Of a DNA stretch of 9,977 bases, positions 1 to 6,848 are shown piece by piece. This stretch comes from an uncultured Phycisphaera sp. Lineage in GTDB: Bacteria > Planctomycetota > Phycisphaerae > Phycisphaerales > SM1A02. The stretch covers positions 1-9,977 of the forward strand of contig CALDQF010000186.1 of assembly GCA_937911845.1 (NCBI GenBank), given 5' to 3'. Below the pieces are notes generated by a model, which worked only from the letters and a program-made list of their open reading frames with translations, searched no databases and was not told the origin of the DNA. Every line of letters starts with the position of its first letter. Within the stretch, counting starts at the first letter, position 1. The position numbers and the translations under genes were made by a program.

Positions 1-489
1 CTTCGTACGGTGGTCACCCCAATCGCTTCCGCAGTGTTGTTCTTGACTCTGACCGGCTGGGTGGGCTTGGCTCACCAACCTGAAGTCGAAGTTCTCAGCG
101 GAGTGATGGTGGTCCCCGCGATTCGTGAAGCGATACGGATGATCACATTGATCCCGAGCGAACTGCACCACGACTTGTTGAACGCCTTGGGATCGACACT
201 TTTAACTCTGGCCTTGGCCGGAGGCGGAAGCTTGGTCGTGGTCTTGAAAAGCGCTACCGAAATCAGCTCCGCAAAGTCTCGTTTGTTCACGATGCTGGCC
301 TGTGTTGCCATTCTCTGCATGCAAGTTGTGCTGTACGGCAATCAAAGCGGGGCGGGACTGCAAGCCATCCTTATGATCACACTCGGTTCGCTGTGTTGGT
401 TGAACCAATGCTCGTTGGTTCGAACCGTCACCACACTGTCGGCCGTCATTGGATGGTTGACTTGGGCAGGGACCAGCGCTCTCGCCTGA
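1..489 (+). CDS. Partial multi-pass membrane protein, C-terminal part, family not recognised
   Basis: The reading frame is open to the first base of the window, so the true start lies upstream. The GTG at base 10 is only the first start-like codon inside the window. About 160 residues are visible. Hydrophobic stretches lie near residues 5-22, 60-80, 92-110, 116-133 and 136-156 counted from the GTG, which suggests about five membrane helices. A more polar segment with several charged residues (about 23-58) lies between the first two. I see no catalytic motif, Walker box, cysteine cluster or domain signature, and the gene ends right after the last helix. It converges on hpt with only 13 bp between stop codons, so it is not in that operon. 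It could be the end of a permease, a polysaccharide-type membrane enzyme or a hypothetical membrane protein. I assign no function. Confidence 0.6.
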   Translation, partial: LRTVVTPIASAVLFLTLTGWVGLAHQPEVEVLSGVMVVPAIREAIRMITLIPSELHHDLLNALGSTLLTLALAGGGSLVVVLKSATEISSAKSRLFTMLACVAILCMQVVLYGNQSGAGLQAILMITLGSLCWLNQCSLVRTVTTLSAVIGWLTWAGTSALA

Positions 490-502
490 GCACGCCGAGC
501 CA

Positions 503-1042
503 TCAAAGCAAGTTGTCTTGATCCAAAACCCGTACGTCGGGCAGTTCGCGGTATCGACCATCGTGATCGAGTCCGTAACCAATCACAAAGCAGTCCGGAA
601 CTTCGAAGCCAACAAAATCAGCTTCCACCACCGGAGGGTCTTCACGTTGTTTACGCAACAACACCGCAGAGCGCACTTCGATTGCCCCCCGTTGACGTAA
701 AGCTTCCTTGACTGTGGCCAAGGTTTGACCGGTGTCGAGAATGTCGTCAAGGAGCAGCACGCGACGACCCTGGACATCCACCCGAAACAAGCCAAGTTCA
801 ACCTGGCCAGTGCTGGTCGTGGCCGCCCCGGGATAACTGCTGGCGGCCAATCCTGCGAGCTGCAGAGGCAGCGACAACCGGCGAATCAAGTCGGCCGCGA
901 ACAGCAACGCACCATCAAGAACGGGAACAAACAACACCGCATCTCGGCAGCCGTTGTACTCACGCTCAATTTCGCTGGCCATCGCGTCGACCCGACCAGC
1001 GATGCGGCGGCGATCAATGAGAACTCGACCGGGTGCACTCAT
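503..1042 (-). CDS. hpt: Hypoxanthine (guanine) phosphoribosyltransferase
   Basis: This cytoplasmic purine-salvage enzyme transfers phosphoribose from PRPP to hypoxanthine and/or guanine, giving IMP or GMP. The 179-residue product matches the usual bacterial length. The PRPP-binding loop LLLDDILDTGQTL lies at residues 96-108, with D103 in the place of the catalytic-base aspartate. The usual Glu-Asp pair there is Asp-Asp (D99, D100). SSY at 68-70 falls in the mobile active-site loop. K131 in LLRK and the block FVGFEVPDCFVIGYGLDHDGRY (143-164) correspond to the purine-binding part, with F152 stacking and D159. I chose the ATG at 1042 because it overlaps the mgtE stop as ATGA and is preceded by a G-rich ribosome site (AGGGGG, bases 1055-1050). 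A start seven codons further upstream is open but would give a glycine-rich leader unlike the family. Translation is probably coupled to mgtE. Base preference (hypoxanthine, guanine or xanthine) cannot be read from the sequence. Confidence 0.93.
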   Translation of the reverse strand: MSAPGRVLIDRRRIAGRVDAMASEIEREYNGCRDAVLFVPVLDGALLFAADLIRRLSLPLQLAGLAASSYPGAATTSTGQVELGLFRVDVQGRRVLLLDDILDTGQTLATVKEALRQRGAIEVRSAVLLRKQREDPPVVEADFVGFEVPDCFVIGYGLDHDGRYRELPDVRVLDQDNLL

Positions 1043-2487
1043 GCCCCCACCCCCTGCAACCACCTCAGACCAAGCGCTGCAAATCCCAAAAAGCTCAACA
1101 AGCCAATGGCGTCGGTAATCATGATCAAAAAGATGGCGGAAGACTGGGCGGGGTCAAACCCAAGTCTCCGCATGAGCAACGGGATGGAGACCCCGGCAAT
1201 CGTCCCAATGCTTAAAGAGACCGTCATGCTGAGTCCGAGAATGCTTCCAAGCTTCCAATTGTCTTGGCCCATCAAAACACTGGGGGCAAGCCAACCAAGA
1301 ATCGCCAGCAAAACCACGACCAACACGCCGAGAGAAATACCGCTGCTTAATCCAACCACAATCTCACGGCGCAACAATCTTCCAATTCTCACTCGGCGCA
1401 TCTCATTGAGGGTGATTCCCCGCAACGTCACCGCCAAAGCTTGGTGGCCGGCATTCCCGGTAATGGCCGCGGCCAAGGGCATCAACACGGCCAAGACCGC
1501 AACCTGTTCGATGGTGTCTTTGAACAGTGCCACCACGCCAAGGGCAGGAATCAGGCTGAGCACACTCACCATCAGCCAAGGGGTCCTCCCCCGGTACTTC
1601 TCAATCGAGGTGCTCCATACCGCCTCATACCCACCGGCTCCCACCTGCTTCTGCGCATCCTCGGTGGCTTCCTCACGGATGATGTCAATCACATCGTCCA
1701 CCGTGATGATGCCCAACAACCGATCAAGGTCATCCACAACCGGCATCAAGACGTAACCGTGCCGATCAAATGCCGCCGCGACCGACTCCTGATCCAACTG
1801 GACAGGAAGGGATTCATACGTCTCATCGATGAGCCCGTCCACGACGGAATCTGGAGGCGCAAGCAGCAACCTGCGTAATGGAAGCATGCCAAGCAATCGT
1901 TGTTCCCCATCAACGAGCGGCAAATGGGTGACGTGTTCGGAGGTTTCCCAGGTTCGAATTTTGTCGACCGAGCGCCTGACCGAAAAGCCCGCCTCCAAAG
2001 CCAACGCGTCAGGATTCATGATCCCTCCGGCGGTGTCTTCGTCGTACGCACACAACGTTCGGAGGCGACGCGAGAGCACTGCATCCATAGCGACAAAAAT
2101 GTGGTTGCGGTCCGAAGGTTGAAGTTCGTTCAGAAGGTCCGCCGCGTCATCGGGCTCCATACCTTCCAACAAGTCCGACGCTTCCCGAATCAGATCCGCA
2201 TCAATCAACTCCTCGAGCACACCAGCTGCCAAAGACAACTCCATGTGGGAGAGCACTTCCGCGGCGTCATCGACGCCAAGTTCAGCCACCACCTCAACCG
2301 CCGAATCAGGACGGTCTTCAAGAACATCTGCGACATCCTGAGCACGCTCTTCGGCAATGGCTTCAGCCAACGCTTGTGGCTCCGGGTACTCCCGAGCAAT
2401 GGCCTCCAGGCGCTGGGACTCCACCTGCTCGTCGATCACACGAGGTAATGAAGGCCTCTCTTGGGATGGATCGTTGATTTCAGCCAT
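1039..2487 (-). CDS. mgtE: MgtE-family magnesium transporter
   Basis: This inner-membrane Mg2+ channel/transporter is gated by cytoplasmic Mg2+. The product has 482 residues from the ATG at 2487; an in-frame GTG at 2496 would add three. The order is typical of the family. An acidic helical N domain covers about 20-135. Two CBS domains follow, the first opening with the hallmark AGGIM (about 153-157) and the second ending in LLGIITVDDVIDII (about 257-270). A connecting helix and five membrane helices then start near residue 303. The pore-region signature MPLAAAITGNAGHQALAVTLRG is at about 336-357. The last helix carries ITDAIGLLSFLGFA, whose Asp (about 459) matches the Mg2+-binding aspartate of characterised MgtE. 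I chose the ATG at 2487 because a TATCAT box sits nine bases upstream and there is no clear Shine-Dalgarno sequence. hpt follows with a 4-base overlap. No M-box riboswitch fits in the short leader. Confidence 0.95.
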   Translation of the reverse strand: MAEINDPSQERPSLPRVIDEQVESQRLEAIAREYPEPQALAEAIAEERAQDVADVLEDRPDSAVEVVAELGVDDAAEVLSHMELSLAAGVLEELIDADLIREASDLLEGMEPDDAADLLNELQPSDRNHIFVAMDAVLSRRLRTLCAYDEDTAGGIMNPDALALEAGFSVRRSVDKIRTWETSEHVTHLPLVDGEQRLLGMLPLRRLLLAPPDSVVDGLIDETYESLPVQLDQESVAAAFDRHGYVLMPVVDDLDRLLGIITVDDVIDIIREEATEDAQKQVGAGGYEAVWSTSIEKYRGRTPWLMVSVLSLIPALGVVALFKDTIEQVAVLAVLMPLAAAITGNAGHQALAVTLRGITLNEMRRVRIGRLLRREIVVGLSSGISLGVLVVVLLAILGWLAPSVLMGQDNWKLGSILGLSMTVSLSIGTIAGVSIPLLMRRLGFDPAQSSAIFLIMITDAIGLLSFLGFAALGLRWLQGVGA

Positions 2488-2496
2488 ACCGTGCAC

Positions 2497-2502
2497 ATGA
2501 TA
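2497..2502 (-). promoter_or_regulatory. Candidate -10 box of mgtE (TATCAT)
   Basis: On the minus strand TATCAT matches the -10 consensus at five of six bases and lies exactly nine bases before the mgtE ATG. No convincing -35 hexamer is found at 16-18 bp. If it is used, transcription would begin within a few bases of the start codon, giving a leaderless or nearly leaderless message. folC and leuS show the same TANNNT-N9-ATG layout. This is a pattern reading only. Confidence 0.35.
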
Positions 2503-2534
2503 TCGGGTGGGAGTGTCGCAATTCGATCAAACTG

Positions 2535-2562
2535 GTGACGCAGGCCTTGGCCTCGGTACACT
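2535..2562 (+). promoter_or_regulatory. Candidate folC promoter (GTGACG-N16-TACACT)
   Basis: GTGACG at 2535-2540 and TACACT at 2557-2562 each match the sigma-70 consensus at four of six positions, with a 16-bp spacer. TACACT ends nine bases before the folC ATG, so the predicted transcript starts at about 2569 and has almost no leader. No Shine-Dalgarno sequence is present there, which fits leaderless translation. The hexamers are weak taken singly. Confidence 0.35.
2542..2553. repeat. Short inverted repeat AGGCC-TT-GGCCT
   Basis: Two 5-bp arms, AGGCC and GGCCT, flank a TT centre. The repeat lies wholly inside the spacer between the proposed -35 and -10 boxes of folC, a place where a bound repressor or a spacer-twisting regulator would act. 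The arms are short, so chance is a fair explanation. Confidence 0.3.
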
Positions 2563-2571
2563 GTTTCATCT

Positions 2572-3972
2572 ATGCCTGACTCCAAAACACGAGACGAATC
2601 ATCGGCTTTGCCAAAGGGATTTCAAGGCGCCAAGCGGTGGTTGAACCAGTTGGTGGATTTTGAAAAAACACGCCTGCGGCGGTTCTCCGCGGTGGAAATG
2701 AAGCTGGAACGCATGCAGAAACTTATGCATGCGTTGGGAAACCCCCAAGACAGCGTGCGCTGCATCCATGTGGCCGGGACCAACGGCAAGGGATCGGTCT
2801 CACACATGGTCGACAACATGATGCGTGGCATTGGGTACACCGTCGGCCGATACACCAGTCCACACCTGACCGATGTCCGAGAGCGCATTGCGGTGGGCGG
2901 AATGGAAATCGATAAAACCGCTTTTGGCGACGTCATCACCAAGGTTGCGGAAGCAGCCCAAGGTATTGACTTTGAACCAACCTTCTTTGAAGCACTCACT
3001 GCGGCAGCATTTGTTCATTTCGAAGCCGAAGCCGTAGACTTGGCCGTGATTGAGGTAGGCCTGGGCGGCCGGCTCGACTGCACCAACATCATCCACCCGG
3101 TGCTGACCATCATCACCAAACTCGACATCGACCACGCACCAATCCTCGGCGACACTCTGGCAAAAATTGCGGCCGAAAAAGCTGGCATTATGAAATCGGG
3201 TGCTCCGTGTTTCACGCTTCAGCAAGAGCCAGAAGCTCTGGAAGCGCTGGAAGCCCGAGCCAAAGAAGTCGGGTGTGATCTTTACGTGCTCGGCCGTGAA
3301 ATCGAGTTCAGTCGGCGATTTGGAACCGAAGATGATAAGGGTTCACATTGTCGAATCTGCGTTATTCGAGACGACCGCCAATACATGCATATTCCTGCCC
3401 CTGCTCCCGGCGAGCACCAAGCCATCAATACCGGCTTGGCCATCGCAGTCGTTGACGAACTTCGTCAGAGCGAATTCACAGGAGACGAACAAGGCATGCT
3501 GGAGAAGTTGGCCCAGACTGATTTCCCAGGACGCATGGAATTGATTCACCCAGCGCCACGCATCATTGGTGACGGTGCGCACAACCCCAGCGCGATCGGG
3601 GCTTTCATTCGATCCATCGGTGGGCATATCCCGTTTGACTCCATGGTCTGCGTGATCGGATGCTGTGAAGACAAAGACATCGACGGCATCCTCACCGAAG
3701 CAGCACGCGGCGGCGACAAATTCTTCTTCACCAAAGCCAAGTCCAACCCCAGAGCTGCAGACCCGCGCGACCTGCAGCGGCGATTCCAAGAGTTGTCGGG
3801 CAAGATGAGCCAAGTGGCGGAAGATCTGCCCACGGCACTGCTAGAAGCCTCCAAAGCGGTCGGCCGAGACGACATCATTTGCGTGATTGGGTCGTACTAC
3901 TTGGCTGGAGAGGCCAAACAATGGCTGGCGGAGCGCCGGGCTGCCAAAGAAGCTGCCGCCACCCCGTCCTGA
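2572..3972 (+). CDS. folC: Folylpolyglutamate synthase / dihydrofolate synthase (FolC)
   Basis: This Mur-ligase-type cytoplasmic enzyme uses ATP to add glutamate to dihydropteroate and/or reduced folates. The product has 466 residues, slightly long for the family (usually about 420-440), with some extra sequence in the first 40 residues. The P-loop is HVAGTNGKGSV (66-76), followed by RYTSPHLTDVRERIAVGG (93-110), a folate-side signature. EVGLGGRLDCTN (161-172) supplies a metal-binding Glu (E161), and H188 in the DIDH block is the usual metal-site His. EKAGIMK (202-208) holds the lysine that is normally carbamylated (probably K203). The C-terminal domain opens with DFPGRMELI (317-325) and GDGAHNP (333-339). 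Most homologues have a hydrophobic residue where G333 is. The start is the first ATG, with a TACACT box nine bases upstream and no Shine-Dalgarno sequence. leuS follows 61 bp downstream on the same strand. Whether one or both activities are present cannot be read from the sequence. Confidence 0.93.
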   Translation: MPDSKTRDESSALPKGFQGAKRWLNQLVDFEKTRLRRFSAVEMKLERMQKLMHALGNPQDSVRCIHVAGTNGKGSVSHMVDNMMRGIGYTVGRYTSPHLTDVRERIAVGGMEIDKTAFGDVITKVAEAAQGIDFEPTFFEALTAAAFVHFEAEAVDLAVIEVGLGGRLDCTNIIHPVLTIITKLDIDHAPILGDTLAKIAAEKAGIMKSGAPCFTLQQEPEALEALEARAKEVGCDLYVLGREIEFSRRFGTEDDKGSHCRICVIRDDRQYMHIPAPAPGEHQAINTGLAIAVVDELRQSEFTGDEQGMLEKLAQTDFPGRMELIHPAPRIIGDGAHNPSAIGAFIRSIGGHIPFDSMVCVIGCCEDKDIDGILTEAARGGDKFFFTKAKSNPRAADPRDLQRRFQELSGKMSQVAEDLPTALLEASKAVGRDDIICVIGSYYLAGEAKQWLAERRAAKEAAATPS

Positions 3973-3980
3973 CCCAACGA

Positions 3981-3997
3981 GCCTGAGGTCCTCAGGC
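3981..3997. repeat. Perfect palindrome in the folC-leuS gap (GCCTGAGG-T-CCTCAGGC)
   Basis: Two exact 8-bp arms surround a single T. The element starts eight bases after the folC stop codon and ends 36 bp before the leuS ATG. As RNA it would form a 7-bp stem with a 3-base loop, but no T tract follows, so it does not read as a standard intrinsic terminator. Its right end overlaps the proposed leuS -35 box, which would suit an operator. It could also be a 3'-end stabilising hairpin for folC mRNA. Confidence 0.6.
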
Positions 3998-4024
3998 GAC
4001 AGCATCAAGCAGGGTGTTTAGGAT
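3996..4024 (+). promoter_or_regulatory. Candidate leuS promoter (GCGACA-N17-TAGGAT)
   Basis: GCGACA at 3996-4001 and TAGGAT at 4019-4024 each match the sigma-70 consensus at four of six bases, with the optimal 17-bp spacer. The -10 box ends nine bases before the leuS ATG. The same bases contain TAGGA, which could instead serve as a weak ribosome-binding site in a folC-leuS transcript; the two readings compete. Confidence 0.33.
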
Positions 4025-4033
4025 TCTTGCCCC

Positions 4034-6847
4034 ATGGCCGAAGACACACATGCGAATCAAACGACTGCGTTCCGCTACGACGGAGCGCTCGCTCAGAACA
4101 TTGAAGCCCAACGGCAACAAAAGTGGGAAGAGGAGAACGTGCACCACGTTCCCAATCCCGGCGAACCAGGCTTCAACCCCAATCAAAAGAAGTTCTACTG
4201 CCTCGACATGTTCCCTTACCCCTCTGGGAAAGGACTCCACGTGGGACACCCGTTGGGTTACATCGGCACCGACATTATTTGTCGATTCCGGCGGATGAAT
4301 GGTGAAGCGGTGCTGCATCCCATGGGTTGGGATGCCTTTGGCCTGCCGGCCGAGCAGTATGCCATCCAAACTGGTGTGCACCCCGCCACCACCACCCGCA
4401 CCGCCATTGACACGTATCGCCGCCAGCTGAAATCTTTTGGGTTTTCATACGACTGGTCACGCGAAGTGGCCACCATCGATACTGATTACTACCGGTGGAC
4501 GCAGTGGATCTGGTTGCAGGCTTACGAAAGTTTTTGTGACCCGCGAACCGCCAAAGCTACGCCGATCACTGTGCTTGAAGAGGCACTTGCCGCCGGTGAT
4601 CTGATGACCGATGGGCAGACCGTGGGCATGCCGGAATCTCTGGCCACTGGTGTCGACTGGCAGACACTCGAGCTGTCGGTCCAACGGCACGTTGTGGACA
4701 ATCAACGCTTGGCCTACCTCTCAGAGCAAGTGGTGAATTGGTGTCCCGCGCTCGGAACGGCTTTGGCCAACGAAGAAGTCATTGATGGAAAGTCAGAACG
4801 TGGTGGTCACCCCGTGGTTCGAAAGCCATTGAAGCAATGGATGTTCCGTATCACCTCGTTTGCGGATCGTCTTGCCAACGACCTCGACACCCTCGACTGG
4901 CCCCATTCAACCAAGGTCCAACAGCGAGAATGGATCGGGCGCTCCGAAGGCGCAGCCATTCGCTTCGATGTTGATGGCCACGCCGACCAAAGTCTTGAAG
5001 TGTTCACCACTCGACCCGACACCCTCTTTGGAGCAACGTTTTTGGTGGTCGCCCCCGAACACCCTCTGGTGCAGCGGTCCGACAGTCCTGAGGTGCAAGC
5101 CTACTGCGAGGCGGCAGCAAACCGCTCGGAGCGAGAACGCCAGGCCGACGACCAAGATAAAACCGGGGTGGCCCTGGGCCTGCACGGCATTCATCCCATC
5201 AGCGGGACATTGGTGCCCATCTGGGTCGCCGATTACGTGCTCATCGGCTACGGCACCGGCGCGATCATGGCCGTGCCCGGCCACGACGATCGTGATCACG
5301 CGTTCGCCACCAAGTTTGGCATTGAGATCACAACCGTGGTGGCTCCCGAAAATGGTCCAGAACCAGAAGACTGCTTCATCGAACACGGTGTCGCCATCAA
5401 CAGCGCATGCGATAACCTCAGTTTGAACGGCCTCCGCACCGCTGAGGCCAAAGCAAAGACGATCGATTGGCTGGTTGAGCACCAGTGCGGCGAACGCCGA
5501 GTGACCTACCGGTTGCGGGACTGGCTGTTCTCCCGGCAGCGTTACTGGGGCGAACCCTTCCCCATCGTGTTCGACCGCGAAGGAAACTGCCACCCCGTAT
5601 CAGATGCAGGACTGCCCGTCGAGCTTCCGGACTTGGTCGACTATGAACCAGTGGTCTCGGATGAACCACAACCGCTCTTAGCCAAAGCAACCGATTGGAT
5701 GCACACCACCGCAGGTGCGGCCGGTGTGTCCCCGAATCGGTTGCCGCCAGAAACCCCAGTCACCCGAGAAACCAACACAATGCCCGGCTGGGCGGGTTCG
5801 TGCTGGTACTGGATTCGCTACTGCGACCCCAACAACGACCAAGCCTTTATTTCTGAAGAGGCCAAAGCTTTCTGGCTCAACGGAGGCGTTGACCTGTATG
5901 TCGGTGGCGCCGAGCACGCGACCCTGCACCTGCTGTACGCCCGATTCTGGCACAAGATGCTGTTCGATCTTGGGCATCTTCCCACCAGTGAACCGTTTCA
6001 AAAGCTGTTCCACCAAGGCCTACTAACGGCTTTTGCTTTTCAACGTGACAACGGTCAACTGGTGCCCACTGACGAAGTGAATGAAACTTCCGACGAAAAC
6101 TTCGTTGCCAAAGACACCGGAGAGCCCGTACGCCGCATTGTGGCCAAGATGAGTAAGAGCCTGCGGAATGTGGTGAACCCTGATGATGTGATTGCAGAAT
6201 TCGGAGCCGACACCTTCCGTTTGTACGAGATGTACATGGGGCCCTTGGACGCGTCCAAACCGTGGAACACCCGCGACATTGTTGGCGTCTATCGGTTCCT
6301 GCAACGAGCTTGGCGACTGCTGATTGATGAAACCACCGGTGAGGCCAAACTTCGATCTGAAAAGCATGATGCCATTGAACAACAATTGCATCGCACCATT
6401 GCCAAAGTCGGCGATGACATTGAGCGGCTGGCCAACAACACGGCCATTGCTGCCCTCATTGAGTTCGTGAACTTCGCCGGGAAAACATCGGGTGAGCAAT
6501 CTGCTCTTACCGCCAGTCAGGCCGATCAATTCGCTCGACTTCTGGGCCCGTTTGCACCGCACATCGCAGAAGAACTGCGAGAGCGCTGCGGTACACCAGG
6601 CTGCATCATTCATGCCACTTGGCCGACCTACGATGAGAGCATGCTGGTGGACGACACCATCGAACTGCCCGTTCAGATCGCGGGCAAAATGAAGGGCAAG
6701 GTCGCCATGCCGGCCGACGCCGACGAAGCGACAGTCCAAGAATTGGTCTTGGCCGACGAAAAAATTCTGGCGGCCTTGGAAGGTCGCACCATTCGAAAAT
6801 TGATCTTGGTCCCCGGACGAATCGTGAACCTGATTCCGGAAGATTAA
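4034..6847 (+). CDS. leuS: Leucyl-tRNA synthetase
   Basis: This class Ia enzyme charges tRNA-Leu with leucine in the cytoplasm. At 937 residues it is longer than the usual 800-880. The HIGH motif is HVGH (69-72), within PYPSGKGLHVGHPLGY. The KMSKS motif is intact at 705-709. The CP1 editing domain has the threonine-rich TTRPDT (325-330) and GTGAIMAVPGHDDRDHAFA (407-425), where D421 matches the aspartate that anchors the mischarged amino acid. The block ETNTMPGWAGSCWYWIRYCDP (579-599) is typical of the longer bacterial forms. The C-terminal part holds the anticodon-binding helices (about 750-850) and the terminal domain ending in GRTIRKLILVPGRIVNLI. About 55-60 extra residues (roughly 168-226) sit between YYRWTQWIWLQ and QVVNWCPALGTALANEEV, where E. 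coli LeuRS has a short linker. The frame is intact, so this is a real insert. The gene may be read with folC or from its own weak promoter. Confidence 0.97.
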   Translation: MAEDTHANQTTAFRYDGALAQNIEAQRQQKWEEENVHHVPNPGEPGFNPNQKKFYCLDMFPYPSGKGLHVGHPLGYIGTDIICRFRRMNGEAVLHPMGWDAFGLPAEQYAIQTGVHPATTTRTAIDTYRRQLKSFGFSYDWSREVATIDTDYYRWTQWIWLQAYESFCDPRTAKATPITVLEEALAAGDLMTDGQTVGMPESLATGVDWQTLELSVQRHVVDNQRLAYLSEQVVNWCPALGTALANEEVIDGKSERGGHPVVRKPLKQWMFRITSFADRLANDLDTLDWPHSTKVQQREWIGRSEGAAIRFDVDGHADQSLEVFTTRPDTLFGATFLVVAPEHPLVQRSDSPEVQAYCEAAANRSERERQADDQDKTGVALGLHGIHPISGTLVPIWVADYVLIGYGTGAIMAVPGHDDRDHAFATKFGIEITTVVAPENGPEPEDCFIEHGVAINSACDNLSLNGLRTAEAKAKTIDWLVEHQCGERRVTYRLRDWLFSRQRYWGEPFPIVFDREGNCHPVSDAGLPVELPDLVDYEPVVSDEPQPLLAKATDWMHTTAGAAGVSPNRLPPETPVTRETNTMPGWAGSCWYWIRYCDPNNDQAFISEEAKAFWLNGGVDLYVGGAEHATLHLLYARFWHKMLFDLGHLPTSEPFQKLFHQGLLTAFAFQRDNGQLVPTDEVNETSDENFVAKDTGEPVRRIVAKMSKSLRNVVNPDDVIAEFGADTFRLYEMYMGPLDASKPWNTRDIVGVYRFLQRAWRLLIDETTGEAKLRSEKHDAIEQQLHRTIAKVGDDIERLANNTAIAALIEFVNFAGKTSGEQSALTASQADQFARLLGPFAPHIAEELRERCGTPGCIIHATWPTYDESMLVDDTIELPVQIAGKMKGKVAMPADADEATVQELVLADEKILAALEGRTIRKLILVPGRIVNLIPED

Positions 6848-6848
6848 T

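Noticed and set aside
503..1063. hpt start at 1063 (186 residues)
   Set aside because: It would overlap mgtE by 25 bases and add a leader MVAGGGG that is only the mgtE end read in another frame. The ATG at 1042 has the ATGA overlap and a G-rich ribosome site.
725..1756. Long open frame (343 codons) on the + strand opposite mgtE and hpt
   Set aside because: It lies wholly antisense to two clear genes. Its translation is low in hydrophobic order, rich in Pro, Asn, Thr and Arg, and has no domain signature. Codon bias of the real genes readily leaves such open frames.
2488..2571. Mg2+-sensing (M-box or mgtA-type) riboswitch before mgtE
   Set aside because: Only 84 bp separate mgtE from folC, too short for an M-box, and the candidate -10 box leaves almost no leader.
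3981..3997. Intrinsic terminator for folC
   Set aside because: The stem is strong, but the bases after it are mixed (GACAGCATCAAG) with no T run on either side, so I list it as a palindrome only.
3973..4033. T-box or leucine-peptide attenuator ahead of leuS
   Set aside because: The 61-bp gap has no room for a T-box, no run of leucine codons and no terminator T-tract. Only the palindrome and weak promoter hexamers are visible.
4907..5593. 228-codon minus-strand open frame inside the leuS editing domain region
   Set aside because: It is a shadow of the leuS reading frame. The composition is that of an antisense translation and no family is recognised.
6023..6739. 238-codon open frame on the minus strand inside leuS
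   Set aside because: It overlaps the KMSKS and anticodon-binding part of a fully intact leuS, has no recognisable motif, and has no start signal of note.
6848..6848. Bidirectional terminator between leuS and HU
   Set aside because: Only one base separates the stop codons, and I found no hairpin with a T-tract around the junction.
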